DNA from: Rhodococcus sp. P1Y
GTDB taxonomy: Bacteria > Actinomycetota > Actinomycetes > Mycobacteriales > Mycobacteriaceae
Direction of reading: 5' to 3'
Length of the DNA: 64,000 nucleotides
NCBI RefSeq assembly: GCF_003641205.1
Contig: NZ_CP032762.1
Coordinates: 682,001-746,000 of the forward strand
This document shows, in pieces, positions 24,422-36,400 of this stretch. The position numbers and the translations under genes were made by a program. The stretch's first letter is position 1. Each line of letters begins with the position of its first letter. Under the pieces are notes generated by a model that was not told the origin of the DNA, ran no database searches, and saw only the letters and a program-made list of their open reading frames with translations.

Positions 24422-25671
24422 GGCGCAACTGAAGCCGCCTGTGAGCGCTCACTCGTCACGGCGTGGGCACTCACAGGCGCGAAGCGCATGACCACCATCG
24501 CAGCAGCGGCCAGTACGGCGACGAACAGTGCCATCACCGTCCAACCGAACTGCTGGTAGATGACGCCGCCGAGCCACCCGATCAGGCTCGATCCGCCGTA
24601 GTAGAAGAGGTTGTAGAGCGAGGTCGCCTGCGCGCGGCCTACCGTTGCCCGGTGACCGGTCCACCCCGAGGCAATGGCGTGAGCGGCAAAGAATCCGATG
24701 GTCAGGACCACGAGACCACCGAGAATAACGACCAAGTTGCCGCTGATCGTGAGCCCGACACCCGCGATCATGACGGCCGTCGATCCGGCGAGAACCGGAC
24801 CCCGACCGTGCTTGACCGCCAGCTGACCCGCCACTCGCGAAGACACCGTCCCGCTCAGGTAGGCCACGAAAATAAGGCTGATCAGTGACTGCGGCAGTCC
24901 GAACGGCGAGTCCTCCAGCCTGAAGCCGAGGAAATTGTAGATCGCGACGAACCCGCCCATCAGCAGAAAACCTTGGGCGTACAACGCAAGCATGCCCGGA
25001 TCTCTGAGGTTGGCCCTCAACCTCGTCCCCAGCGGCGGTTCGTCTGCGGACGTACCGAGGAAGCGGCGAGGCTTGGGCGCGAGGACGAGAAACAGCGCGG
25101 CCGCGACGGCGGCGATGACCGAGACCGTCAGCGTGCCGATCCGCCAGTTGGTGAGCTCGGCAACCGGTCCCGCGACAATTCGCCCCAGAAGTCCACCCAA
25201 CGTCGTGCCCGACACATACGTCGCGGCTGCGAGAGCCGTGTGTTTGCGGTGAACTTCCTCGCTCAAGTACGCGATGGCAATGGCAGGCAGACCGCCCAGC
25301 GCTGCGCCTTCGAAGAACCTCAGAGTCAGCAACATCGGGAGCGACGACGACAACGGGACGATCAGCCCCAACACCGTCGCCGCGATCACCGAGATGCTCA
25401 TCGACTTGACCCGGCCGATTCGGTCGGCGATCACCGACCACGGCAGGACCGATACCGCGACACCAACGGTCGCGAAGCCCACGGCAAGCGACGATTGCGA
25501 CGGTGTGATCTTCAGGCTCGACGCGATGAGCGGCAGAATGCCCTGCACCGAGTACAGCTGCGCGAACGTTGCGATACCCGCGAACAACAGGGCTGCGACG
25601 AGTCGTTTGTAGTCACGGGACCCGCGTGGATGGCCCTCCCACCCCAGGACATCGTCTGTCGAGAAACTCAT
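24418..25671 (-). CDS. MFS transporter (YnfM/arabinose-efflux-like)
   Basis: 417 residues with 12 predicted membrane helices. The first loop motif VIADRIGRVKSMS and PWSVIADRIGR are typical of drug:H+ antiporter-1-type MFS proteins; the layout resembles YnfM/YtbD efflux pumps. It is divergent from a LysR-type gene 82 bp away, a classic regulator-target arrangement. It converges with the PPOX gene, sharing the tetranucleotide CTAG as two stops (24418-24421). The substrate is unknown. Confidence 0.85.
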   Translation of the reverse strand: MSFSTDDVLGWEGHPRGSRDYKRLVAALLFAGIATFAQLYSVQGILPLIASSLKITPSQSSLAVGFATVGVAVSVLPWSVIADRIGRVKSMSISVIAATVLGLIVPLSSSLPMLLTLRFFEGAALGGLPAIAIAYLSEEVHRKHTALAAATYVSGTTLGGLLGRIVAGPVAELTNWRIGTLTVSVIAAVAAALFLVLAPKPRRFLGTSADEPPLGTRLRANLRDPGMLALYAQGFLLMGGFVAIYNFLGFRLEDSPFGLPQSLISLIFVAYLSGTVSSRVAGQLAVKHGRGPVLAGSTAVMIAGVGLTISGNLVVILGGLVVLTIGFFAAHAIASGWTGHRATVGRAQATSLYNLFYYGGSSLIGWLGGVIYQQFGWTVMALFVAVLAAAAMVVMRFAPVSAHAVTSERSQAASVAP

Positions 25672-25753
25672 TGCTACGACGTTAGGACGACGAACTACCT
25701 ACGTCCAATGCATGAGCAATGCCTGATTCATTCACCGAACGTATGATTCGAGA

Positions 25754-26656
25754 ATGCGCGACGAGGCCCGACACCTGCTCCCCCTCATACCGACACTGTT
25801 GGCCGTCGCTGATACCGAACACATCACCGAGGCAGCCGACCTTCTCGACGTGCCGCAGCCGACCGTCAGTCGCCAGATCGCCCGGGCGTCGAACATCCTC
25901 GGAGTCGACGTCGTCGAGAGGCGGGGGCGCGGTATCGCTCTGACTGCCGCCGGTCGCATTCTCGTGCCCTACCTGCACCGCGTCGCCGTCGACCTCGAAG
26001 CCGGACTGGACGCGATGAGCGAGCACGACGCCAGAGCCCGCGGCCGTATCTCCATCAGCTTCCAGAACACGCTCGGTGAGGACATCGTCCCCGCACTCAT
26101 CAAGAAATTTCGTGAGGAGCATCCGAAGGTCACCTTCGAGCTCGACCAGGGTGCACGCGCCCGATGCCTCGACCGTCTCGACGACGGCGCGGCCGATCTC
26201 GCCTTCGTTGCGCTCAGCGCCGAGCACACCGATGCGAACTCGTTTCAGCTCTACGACGAGCGGCTGGTTCTCGTCGTACCCGCAGGCCACCGACTCGCGG
26301 GCGCACGTTCGGTCGACCTGACCGACACCGGCGACGAGAACTACATCGCCATGGGACACGGGTTCGGCATGCGGTCCATCTGCGACGAACTGTGGGCCGA
26401 GGCAGGCATCACACCCACGATTGCGTTCGAGGGCCAGGACATTCACACACTCCGCGGGCTCGTCGGGGCCGGCCTGGGTATTTCCATCCTGCCTCGGTTG
26501 CGCGGACACGGCCCCGAGACGGTAGAAGTACGCATCGACGACACCACTGCCCGACGCCGGATCGGGATGGTCTGGTCTCCTCGGACTCCCGCGAGCCAGG
26601 TCGAGGCGTTTCGCACTCTCGTCGTCCGCAGCGGTCGCGGGCTGGTGGTTAGGTAG
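25754..26656 (+). CDS. LysR-family transcriptional regulator
   Basis: 300 residues. The N-terminal winged helix (LLAVADTEHITEAADLLDVPQPTVSRQIARASNILGVDVVER) and the periplasmic-binding-protein-like effector domain (RGRISISFQNTLGEDIVPAL onward) are typical LysR. The gene is divergent from an MFS pump, and the intergenic stretch has a GCAT-N5-ATGC dyad (about 25710-25722) that could be part of a LysR site. A phosphatase gene follows after 5 bp, suggesting an operon. The inducer is unknown. Confidence 0.9.
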   Translation: MRDEARHLLPLIPTLLAVADTEHITEAADLLDVPQPTVSRQIARASNILGVDVVERRGRGIALTAAGRILVPYLHRVAVDLEAGLDAMSEHDARARGRISISFQNTLGEDIVPALIKKFREEHPKVTFELDQGARARCLDRLDDGAADLAFVALSAEHTDANSFQLYDERLVLVVPAGHRLAGARSVDLTDTGDENYIAMGHGFGMRSICDELWAEAGITPTIAFEGQDIHTLRGLVGAGLGISILPRLRGHGPETVEVRIDDTTARRRIGMVWSPRTPASQVEAFRTLVVRSGRGLVVR

Positions 26657-26661
26657 ACCCC

Positions 26662-27258
26662 GTGCAGCTGATCCTGGTACGCCACGCATTGCCCGTCCGT
26701 TCGGAGGACTCGGCTGATCCACCTCTCGCCGAGCTCGGGGTGGATCAGGCTGCACGACTTCCCGGCGCTTTGGCCCGCTTCGCGATTGCCCGTACCGTCG
26801 CGAGCAGCCAGTTGCGGGCGTTGCAGACGGGAACCGGAGTGGCAGCAGAACTCGGTCTGACGTTGGAATCCGACGAACGCCTCACCGAATACGACCGTGA
26901 CTTCGGCGGCTACATCCCCATCGAGGACGCTCGGGAAGAGTTCGCCGACGCGTTTGCCCGTATCAAGGCAGGCCATTTGCCCGAGCAGGTCGACGAAGGC
27001 GCGTTTCGCGACCGTGTGCTCGGTGGAATGGCCGAGGCTGTGTCCGGCGTCGAACACACCGACACCGTGGTGGTCTTCGCGCACGGCGGCGTGATCAACA
27101 TCCTTCTGCAGGATGTTCTCGGAACGCCCACGGTGCTCGGATTCCCGATCGACTACTGTTCGATCACTCGAATTCTTTACTCACGCAACGGTAGCCGCTC
27201 GGTGGCCTCGGTCAACGAGACTCAGCACGTGTGGGATTTGCTGCCCCGCAATCGCTAA
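26662..27258 (+). CDS. Histidine phosphatase family protein
   Basis: 198 residues of the phosphoglycerate-mutase-like superfamily. The phospho-accepting His lies in LVRHALP (residues 5-11; most members have RHG, this one has RHA). The second catalytic His is in VVVFAHGGVINILL. It could act on phosphoserine/threonine, sugar phosphates or nucleotides. The GTG start follows only 5 bp after the LysR gene, so it is likely in that operon. Confidence 0.82.
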   Translation: MQLILVRHALPVRSEDSADPPLAELGVDQAARLPGALARFAIARTVASSQLRALQTGTGVAAELGLTLESDERLTEYDRDFGGYIPIEDAREEFADAFARIKAGHLPEQVDEGAFRDRVLGGMAEAVSGVEHTDTVVVFAHGGVINILLQDVLGTPTVLGFPIDYCSITRILYSRNGSRSVASVNETQHVWDLLPRNR

Positions 27259-27263
27259 CCTCT

Positions 27264-27307
27264 AGTGGCACGGTTAAGCGCCCGCTGGGGCACTTGACCG
27301 TGCCACT
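27264..27307. terminator. Stem-loop terminator (15-bp arms, one mismatch)
   Basis: AGTGGCACGGTTAAG (27264-27278) pairs with CTTGACCGTGCCACT (27293-27307), with a 14-nt loop, just after the phosphatase stop. Confidence 0.75.
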
Positions 27308-27431
27308 GGGGCGGAGCATCTCTGGATCCTCAGAGACCTCTTAAAGTCCCTGCTCAGGCCCGGTTTACGGACCTCACGGCACCTGCGGTTGGTGAATGCA
27401 CAGTGCAAGTGCAGTTAGCCTCGAAACCATT

Positions 27432-28886
27432 ATGGGTAAATTGCGCTTTCTTCGTCGGCCGTCTGCTGCTCTCGTAGCCCTTGCGTTTCCGCTGGTAGCG
27501 GCGGGCGCGTTCGCGCTCGGCGCCGGCTACGACCTGAGTCCCGACAGTGAGCAGACCCTCGCGTCCGAATCTGCGACCCAGGCAGGTGCCGAGGAGGGCG
27601 CATCGGGCGACCCGCTCGCAGCGTCCAGGCGAAGTCTTCAGCAAGCCAACCTGCCCATCAGCTTCCTCTCCGGCGGAGTGTCGCAGCTGACCGACGGCGG
27701 CAAACAGCTGAACGACGGTGTCGTCCAACTCGCCGACGGCATCACCCAGGCGCACGACGGCACCATCCAGCTCGCCGACGGTTTCGTTCAGTACCAGGAC
27801 GGAATAGGCCAGCTTGGCGACGGTGCGTCGCAGATCAGCGGCGGTGTCGATCAGCTCGTGGACCGGCTGTCTGCGTTCGGTGCGCAGCAGTCGGAGTTCA
27901 CGGCCAAGCTCGAAGCCACAGCCGTGCAGGTCGACAGCTTTCCGCATCCCGGTTCCGACGCCATCTCGGGTCAGATTCGCAGCGTCATCGACACGTTGAA
28001 CACGCAAGGTTTCGGCCCGTCGACCCTCGACCAGCTGCAGACCCTCAAGAACGGGGCCCAGCAGCTGTCGGGCGAGTTGAACAATCCGTCCGGCCAGTTC
28101 CTGACGGCCACCGGTCAGATCGGCGACGCCACCGTGCAATTGCGCGACGGACTGGGACAGCTCGACGACGGCGGTGGCCAACTTCGAGCCGGAACCGATC
28201 AGCTCGTCACTGCCGTCGGGCCTGTGTCAGGCATTGTCAGCGGAATTCAGACCAACGTCCAGGAGGCGTCGGCGTCATTGCCGAAGGCATCCGAGCTGAA
28301 CGCCGACGACTCCGGGGCCACCGTCGTCGCGGTCGCCCCTACCTCCGCCAGCACACCGGTTGCGCCGTACCTCATCGCCGCTCTCGTGGCTGTCGGCGCG
28401 ATCGGAGCAGTCAGCCTGGTCCGCGTGCTGAGTCGCGACTCTCGTCTTCGGTGGGTTGCTGCCGCCGTCGCGATACTCGCAGTCGGAATCTGCGCTGCCT
28501 TGGCGTTCGCTTTCACCGCCCCGGAAGCCGGAATTGGAGCACTCCTGGGGGCCGGGCTCTTCCTGGTCGTCTCCGCTGCCGCGTACCTCGCCGCCGCCGG
28601 CGCGATACAACGCTTGCTCGGACCGACCGTCGGGCAGGCCGTGAACGTCGCACTGTTGTTGATCCAGGTCGTCGTCTGCGGCGCAGCCTATGCCAGCAGT
28701 GCGGCCATCTGGGGTCACCTCTCGGCGTTCATGCCGATGGCGTACACAGCGGCCGGTGCTCGCGAGATCGGCTACTCCGCGATGACGTCGACGGGGTGGC
28801 TGGCGATTGCCCTGACGGCAGTACTGCTGGTCGTCTCGGGCCTCGTCATGAGGCGATCAGAAGCGGATCTACCGAACCACGCGTAG
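27432..28886 (+). CDS. YhgE/Pip-like membrane protein with DG repeats
   Basis: 484 residues from ATG 27432. An N-terminal membrane segment (ALVALAFPLVAAGAFALGAGY) leads into an extracellular region (about 75-165 and 210-280) with repeated short motifs, V/I-Q-L-x-D-G, seen at least six times (QLTDGGKQLNDGVVQLADG). This is the repeat style of YhgE/Pip proteins, which form long helical surface rods. The C-terminal part has five to six helices. In Lactococcus, Pip is a phage infection protein; in actinobacteria, relatives are often next to MmpL or MFS lipid transporters. Function here is not established. The first ATG (27396) lacks a ribosome-binding site and lies in a low-complexity start. Confidence 0.72.
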   Translation: MGKLRFLRRPSAALVALAFPLVAAGAFALGAGYDLSPDSEQTLASESATQAGAEEGASGDPLAASRRSLQQANLPISFLSGGVSQLTDGGKQLNDGVVQLADGITQAHDGTIQLADGFVQYQDGIGQLGDGASQISGGVDQLVDRLSAFGAQQSEFTAKLEATAVQVDSFPHPGSDAISGQIRSVIDTLNTQGFGPSTLDQLQTLKNGAQQLSGELNNPSGQFLTATGQIGDATVQLRDGLGQLDDGGGQLRAGTDQLVTAVGPVSGIVSGIQTNVQEASASLPKASELNADDSGATVVAVAPTSASTPVAPYLIAALVAVGAIGAVSLVRVLSRDSRLRWVAAAVAILAVGICAALAFAFTAPEAGIGALLGAGLFLVVSAAAYLAAAGAIQRLLGPTVGQAVNVALLLIQVVVCGAAYASSAAIWGHLSAFMPMAYTAAGAREIGYSAMTSTGWLAIALTAVLLVVSGLVMRRSEADLPNHA

Positions 28887-29165
28887 TGGATGGATGGCCG
28901 GCGGGGCGGCCAGATGCTCACCGAATTCGCTGAGCGCCTTCTGCAGGTGCGGAGTGCGCATGTGAGCGTTGAGGTCGTCCTCTGACCGCCACACCTCGAT
29001 CGTGACGAACGTCGCGGGCTCCGAACCGGACTCGAACAACTCGTAGGACACGTTGCCGTCCTCGTGAAGCGACTCTGCTGCGAGTTCCGCCAAACCAGCT
29101 CGGACGATGTCCACCGAGTCCGGTTTCGCGGTGATCGTTGCGACGACCTTCAGATCACTGAGCAC
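28869..29165 (-). CDS. Antibiotic biosynthesis monooxygenase-domain (ABM/YgiN-like) protein
   Basis: 98 residues from GTG 29165 (AAAGGA ribosome-binding site). A single ferredoxin-like ABM domain: VVATITAKPDSVDIVRAGLAELAAESLHEDGNVSYELFES, then TFVTIEVWRSEDDLNAHMRTPHLQKAL. Stand-alone members act as quinol or small aromatic monooxygenases or simply bind them. It is divergent from the DHA2 pump and overlaps the YhgE-like gene tail to tail by 18 bp. Confidence 0.85.
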   Translation of the reverse strand: MLSDLKVVATITAKPDSVDIVRAGLAELAAESLHEDGNVSYELFESGSEPATFVTIEVWRSEDDLNAHMRTPHLQKALSEFGEHLAAPPAIHPLRVVR

Positions 29166-29224
29166 AAGAATCCTTTCGACGTCGGTCACATCTGACAGCA
29201 ACCTCTACCGGCGACGGTACCGTC

Positions 29225-30784
29225 ATGGGCGCGTCGACACCGAAAGAAACCCGTCAGGCAAACAAAGGGGCCACCGTGCACGAGAAGGCAACACGCAAGG
29301 ACTGGCTCGGGCTCAGTGTTCTCGTCATACCGATTCTTCTGGTGTCCATGGACATCTCGGTGCTCTACCTGGCATTACCTGCCGTCACTGCCGATCTTCA
29401 GCCGAGTAGCAATCAGACGCTGTGGATCCTCGACCTGTACGGCTTCTTCCTCGCCGGCCTTCTGATCACCATGGGATCAGTGGGCGACCGAATCGGCAGA
29501 CGTCGCCTGCTGATGATCGGTGCCATGGTCTTCGGCGCGGCCTCGGTGCTCGCTGCATTCTCGACATCCCCCGAGATGTTGCTCGTTGCGCGCGCCCTGC
29601 TCGGCGTCGGCGGAGCGACCATCGCGCCGAGCACACTGTCTCTGATCCGCAACATGTTTCACGACCCCGGTCAACGCAAGGAAGCCATCGGCGTGTGGAC
29701 CGCCGGGTTCGCAGGCGGCGGCGCGATCGGTCCCGTCATCGGCGGATTCCTGCTCGAGCACTTCTGGTGGGGCTCGGTGTTCCTCGTCAACATTCCGGTG
29801 ATGGTTCTCCTGCTCGTCAGTGCCCCACTGCTTGTCCCCGAGTTCAAGGATCCCAACCCCGGCAAGTTCGACCCGATCAGCGTTGGCCTGTCGATCGCGG
29901 CCATGCTCGGTATCGTCTACGCGATCAAGCACGGCGCTCAGGACGGTCTCGACGCCACCACCGTCTCCACCGCTGTCGGCGGACTGATACTGGCCACCCT
30001 CTTCGTCCTTCGCCAACGGCGAGCCCGCGACCCGCTGATCGACATCACCCTGTTCGCCGAACGTGCCTTCAGTGCAGCCGTTCTGGTTCAGTTCCTGGTG
30101 ATCTTCGCACTCACCGGTTTCAGTTTGTTCGCCTCGCAGTATCTGCAGCTACTCGTCGGACTCGGGCCACTCGCCGCGGGGCTCTGGCTGCTGATACCGG
30201 CAGCAGCTGCAGCACTCGGAGCCGTCCTCTCGCCCACCCTGAGCAAATACGTCCCGACGGGTGCCATCATCGCCGGTGGACTGCTGCTGATTGCCTTCGG
30301 CTCGCTGACCATGCACTTCGTTGGCGCGAACTCGGGCATACCGTTGCTGATCACCGGGATGTCGCTCATCACCCTCGGTGTCGGCGCAGCGTCGACGCTC
30401 AACTCCGATATCGTCCTCACGGCCGCCGCGCCCGAAAAGGCAGGTGCCGCATCGGCGTTGTCCGAGACGGGAGCGGAACTGGGCGGCGCGGTCGGCATTG
30501 CAATTCTGGGCACCATCGGAACAACGGTCTATCGCAACGGCATAGAGAACTCACTGCCGCCGGAGACGCCCCCCGAGATCGCCGGACCCGCAGCCGAAAC
30601 CGTCGGTGGGGGCATGGCCGTCGCCGATTACCTTCCTGCCCCGCTCGCCGACGCCCTGCGCGAACTCGCCGCGTCGAGCTTCATCGACGGGCTGAACCTC
30701 GCCGGTGCGTGGAGCGCAGGCTTGATGGCCGTCTCCACTGTGGTGGTCTTCCTGCTTCTGCGGGGGAAGGCGACGTCGTCCTAG
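29225..30784 (+). CDS. DHA2-family MFS multidrug efflux pump (14 TM)
   Basis: 519 residues from ATG 29225. GTG 29276 with an AAAGGGG ribosome-binding site is a strong alternative and would remove 17 residues. The EmrB/QacA-type features are MDISVLYLALPAV (helix 1), GSVGDRIGRRRLL (motif A), GVGGATIAPSTL and the antiporter motif C region GGAIGPVIGGFLLEHF. Fourteen helices are predicted. These pumps export lipophilic cations, antibiotics or dyes. It is divergent from the ABM-domain gene. Its stop and that of the cutinase-like gene share the tetranucleotide CTAG. Confidence 0.88.
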   Translation: MGASTPKETRQANKGATVHEKATRKDWLGLSVLVIPILLVSMDISVLYLALPAVTADLQPSSNQTLWILDLYGFFLAGLLITMGSVGDRIGRRRLLMIGAMVFGAASVLAAFSTSPEMLLVARALLGVGGATIAPSTLSLIRNMFHDPGQRKEAIGVWTAGFAGGGAIGPVIGGFLLEHFWWGSVFLVNIPVMVLLLVSAPLLVPEFKDPNPGKFDPISVGLSIAAMLGIVYAIKHGAQDGLDATTVSTAVGGLILATLFVLRQRRARDPLIDITLFAERAFSAAVLVQFLVIFALTGFSLFASQYLQLLVGLGPLAAGLWLLIPAAAAALGAVLSPTLSKYVPTGAIIAGGLLLIAFGSLTMHFVGANSGIPLLITGMSLITLGVGAASTLNSDIVLTAAAPEKAGAASALSETGAELGGAVGIAILGTIGTTVYRNGIENSLPPETPPEIAGPAAETVGGGMAVADYLPAPLADALRELAASSFIDGLNLAGAWSAGLMAVSTVVVFLLLRGKATSS

Positions 30785-31692
30785 ATGCTGTCCCGTAGGT
30801 AGTTCGCCAACCAGGTCGTTGCGCTCGTACCGTTGGAATCCACTGCGTACGAACCGTATTCCTGGTGAATTCCGGACCGGTAGAACGCCTCGATCTCACG
30901 TCGGCGTTGCTCGTTGGCTTGATCGGACAGCTGGCCCTGCAGTACCGGTAGTCCGCCGGCAGCCGCGATGTCGCCGAGGAGAACCTCGGCGTCCTTCTGA
31001 GCCTGTGCGGCGACGCTGGGGCTCGGATCGGACGAGACCGCGAGGAACCCGGCGAGCCTGGCGACGTAATCGTCCTTCGGCGTCGAGCAGTACAGATCGC
31101 CGACGGCGCAGAACGTGCGGACGACCGGACTGACGTATCCGAAGCCGCCGACGCGGGGGCCGCCGACTCCGGTGCCGACGACCTCGGGACCGACAAGTGC
31201 GTCGACGTCGGACCGTTTCGGATCGGAGATCAGTCCGACGGCAACCACCCGATCGGCAGGTACGACGCCCAGGCCCGTCCCGATGCTTGCCGCGAGGTCA
31301 CCTGCGGCATCGGCACCCTGGCTGTAGCCGATGATGCCGAACTTCGTCGTACCGCACTGATCGGCCATTGCCTTGATCATGCCGCCCGCGTTGGCCGTTG
31401 CGACTGCACGGGATTCGCCGTATACACCGCCCTCCCACGGAAACGCGGTGGCGGGATAGGACACATAGTCGGTCCTGATGCTCGAACTGGCGATCCGGTC
31501 CGTGACAGCGGTCAACATGCCGGGCTTCGGCGCAGCACCCGAGCTGGTCTCCCAGGTTCCGGGAACAGCGACGACGTAGAGGCTCGGGCACGAACCTGGA
31601 TCGGCCGAAGCAGTGGCCGTCGGCAGTACTCCGACTCCGGCAATCACGGCCATCGCGGAACCGACGGTGGCGACGAGCTTCTTCACGCGCAT
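30781..31692 (-). CDS. Secreted cutinase-family esterase
   Basis: 303 residues. A Sec signal (MRVKKLVATVGSAMAVIAGV... ATASA, cleavage near residue 30) is followed by the cutinase-like alpha/beta core with nucleophile S124 in GYSQGADAAG. Asp and His candidates lie in the later CSTPKDDYV and GIHQEYGSY segments. It is longer than a minimal cutinase because of an extra C-terminal helical stretch. The mycobacterial Culp relatives hydrolyse medium-chain lipids at the cell surface. The start at 31692 has a GAGGTCACC ribosome-binding site. Confidence 0.85.
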   Translation of the reverse strand: MRVKKLVATVGSAMAVIAGVGVLPTATASADPGSCPSLYVVAVPGTWETSSGAAPKPGMLTAVTDRIASSSIRTDYVSYPATAFPWEGGVYGESRAVATANAGGMIKAMADQCGTTKFGIIGYSQGADAAGDLAASIGTGLGVVPADRVVAVGLISDPKRSDVDALVGPEVVGTGVGGPRVGGFGYVSPVVRTFCAVGDLYCSTPKDDYVARLAGFLAVSSDPSPSVAAQAQKDAEVLLGDIAAAGGLPVLQGQLSDQANEQRRREIEAFYRSGIHQEYGSYAVDSNGTSATTWLANYLRDSI

Positions 31693-31861
31693 GGTGACCT
31701 CACTGCTATAGCGGACTTCGACTTCGCAGGCGAGAATTCCACGCCTCGATGTCGAATTGATGCCCAATCGGTAAACGGAGGTTACCTAAAGTTGTGAAGT
31801 CTCACATGCTGGAACGAGAACGAGGTTTTTGCGCGGGGAAACGTGCGTGTGGCCCGGTGAT

Positions 31862-31995
31862 CGCTTGAATGGTCCATTCATACGATCGGATAGCTACCGA
31901 GGACCATTCAAGCGGGCAGAATGCGGACGACCCACCGCTCGAATGGTCCATCCATACGATCAGATGACTACGAAAGACCATTCAAGCGGTGGGTC
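31862..31995. repeat. Double-hairpin repeat, copy 1 (downstream of gltD)
   Basis: Two tandem stem-loops. The first has 14-bp perfect arms CGCTTGAATGGTCC (31862-31875) and GGACCATTCAAGCG (31901-31914). The second has 20-bp arms (31929-31948 and 31976-31995, one mismatch). They are joined by a GGGCAGAATGCGGACGA linker. The gltD stop lies 15 bp away, so the hairpins may also end the gltBD transcript. A copy in the same orientation lies upstream of gltB. Confidence 0.85.
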
Positions 31996-32009
31996 GGCGT
32001 ACGAGAAAA

Positions 32010-33453
<1,444 letters not shown>

Positions 33454-33461
<8 letters not shown>

Positions 33462-36400
33462 GAGCTGCCTCCATGATCGCTTCGTCCACGTCCGCGCCGT
33501 TCTTCTCGGCTTCGGAGATGGCCAGCAGTACCTTCTTGTAGTCACGCGGCATGACCTTCACGAAATGGTTCACCTGCTGTGACCAGTCGCTGAGGATTCG
33601 CTCTGCAACGTCGGATCCCGTTTCGTCGTGATGACGAGTGACGATCTCCTTGAGCCAGGTGAACTCGTCACCCTCGATGCTCTCGATGTCGACGAGCTCG
33701 GTGTTCAGGTTGGCCTCGAACGTCTTGTTCGGGTCGAAGATGAACGCCACACCACCGGACATGCCGGCACCGAAGTTGCGGCCCGTCTCACCGATGATGA
33801 CGACCTTGCCACCCGTCATGTACTCGCAGCCGTGGTCACCGACACCTTCGACAACGGCCACCGCACCCGAGTTACGAACGGCGAAACGCTCGCCGACGAC
33901 TCCGCGGATGAGAGCCTCACCCTGCGTTGCACCGAACAGGAAGACGTTGCCACCGATGATGTTGTCCTCGGCGACGAAGCCGGCGGGAGCGTTCAACGAC
34001 GGACGCACGATGATGCGTCCACCCGAGAGGCCCTTGCCGACGAAGTCGTTGGCGTCACCGTGAAGGCGAAGCGTCATACCCGCGGGAACGAAGGCTCCGA
34101 AGCTGTTGCCCGCGGACCCGGTGAAGGTGATGTCGATGGTGTTGTCGGGCAAGCCGACTCCGCCGTACGCCTTGGTCAGCTCGTGGCCGAGCATGGTGCC
34201 GACCGTGCGGTTGACGTTGGTGATCTTGGACTCGAACTTGACCTTCTCACCCTTGTCGAGTGCGTTGCGGCTCTGCGCGATGAGCTGCTGATCGAGGGCC
34301 TTGTCGAGTCCGTGATCCTGGACGCCCGTGTTGTAGAGGTCCTGGTTCATGAACGCCGACTCGACCTCGTCGAGGATCGGCGACAAATCGAGCTTCGACG
34401 CCTTCCACGCTTCCTTCGCCGCGGTCGTGTCCAGCAGGGCGACCTGGCCGACGGCTTCGTTGAGCGTGCGGAAGCCGAGCTCGGCCATGAGCTCGCGGAC
34501 CTCTTCGGCGATGAAGTTGAAGAAGTTCTCGACGAACTCGGGCTTGCCTGCGAACCGCTTGCGCAACAACGGGTTCTGCGTCGCGACACCGACGGGGCAG
34601 GTATCGAGGTGGCAGACACGCATCATGATGCAGCCCGACACGACGAGCGGAGCGGTCGCGAAACCGAACTCTTCACCGCCGAGGAGAGCAGCGACCATGA
34701 CGTCGCGGCCGGTCTTGAGCTGGCCGTCGACCTGGACGACGATGCGGTCGCGAAGTCCGTTGAGCAGCAAGGTCTGCTGAGTCTCGGCCAGGCCGAGTTC
34801 CCATGGTCCACCTGCGTGCTTGACCGATGTCAGCGGGGTTGCCCCTGTTCCACCGTCGTGGCCCGAGATGAGCACCACGTCGGCGTGCGCCTTCGAGACG
34901 CCTGCTGCGACCGTTCCCACGCCGACCTCGGAGACCAGCTTCACGTGGATGCGAGCCTGCGGGTTGGCGTTCTTGAGGTCGTGGATCAGCTGAGCGAGAT
35001 CCTCGATGGAGTAGATGTCGTGGTGCGGCGGCGGCGAGATGAGGCCGACACCCGGCGTCGAGTGCCGGACCTCGGCAACCCAGGGGTACACCTTGTGGGC
35101 CGGAAGCTGGCCGCCCTCACCGGGCTTGGCTCCCTGTGCCATCTTGATCTGGATGTCGGTGCAGTTGGTCAGGTAGTGCGAGGTGACACCGAAACGTCCC
35201 GACGCGACCTGCTTGATGGCACTGCGACGCCAATCGCCGTTCTCGTCCGGTTCGAAGCGGTCGACGCTCTCGCCGCCCTCACCGGAGTTGGATCGGCCGC
35301 CGAGACGGTTCATCGCGATGGCGAGGGTCTCGTGGGCTTCGGCCGAGATCGAGCCGTAACTCATGGCACCCGTCGAGAAGCGCTTGACGATTTCCGACGC
35401 AGGCTCGACCTCGTCGATCGAGATCGGCTCGCGCTCTTCGGTCTTGAACCGGAACAGACCACGGAGCGACGCAAGCCGCTCGGACTGATCGTCGACCATC
35501 TTCGTGTATTCCTTGAAGATGTCGTACTGACCGGTGCGGGTCGAGTGCTGCAGCTTGAACACGGTGTCGGGATTGAAGAGGTGGTACTCCCCCTCGCGAC
35601 GCCACTGGTACTCGCCGCCCGTCTCGAGCTCGCGATGTGCGCGCTCCTGACGGTTCTCGAGGTACGCGACGCCGTGGCGGGTCGCGACGTCCTGGGCGAC
35701 CTGCTCGAGGTCGATACCGCCGAGGTGGCTGTTCAGTCCGGTGAAGTACTCGTCGACGAGCTCCTGCGACAGACCGATGACCTGGAACAGCTGGGCACCG
35801 GTGTACGAGGCCAGCGTCGAGATGCCCATCTTGGACATCACCTTCAGCACACCCTTGCCTGCGGCCTTGATGTAGTTGGAGACAGCCTTGTCGAACTCGA
35901 TGCCGGTGAGAGCACCGCGCTCGATCATGTCCTCGATGGACTCGAATGCCATGTACGGGTTGACCGCGGCCGCACCGAATCCGATGAGCAGCGCCATGTG
36001 GTGGACCTCGCGGGCGTCGCCGGCCTCGACGATGAGACCGACCTTGGTGCGGGTCTTCTCGCGTACGAGGTGGTGATGCACGGCCGAGGTCAGGAGCAGC
36101 GACGGAATCGGGGCGAGCTTCTCGCTCGACTCACGATCCGAGAGCACGATGATGCGCGCGCCACCGGAGATGGCAGCCGATACCTGAGCCCGTATGGCTT
36201 CCAGCGACTTTCGGAGTCCTTCGCCCCCCTCGGCCACTGGGTAGAGACCGCGAACGACGACCGAACGCAGGCCTTCCTGGGTGCCGTCGTCGTTGATGTG
36301 AACGAGCTTGGACAGGTCGTCGTTGTGCAGGATCGGCTGCGGAAGAACGATCTGCTTGCACGCGTCAGGCCCCGGGTTGAGCAAATCGCCCTCGGGTCCG

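Noticed and set aside
31779..31787. AGGTTACCT upstream of the cutinase-like gene as an iron box
   Set aside because: It is a 9-bp near-palindrome lacking the TTAGGTTAG-C-CTAACCTAA spacing; too short and too divergent to call.
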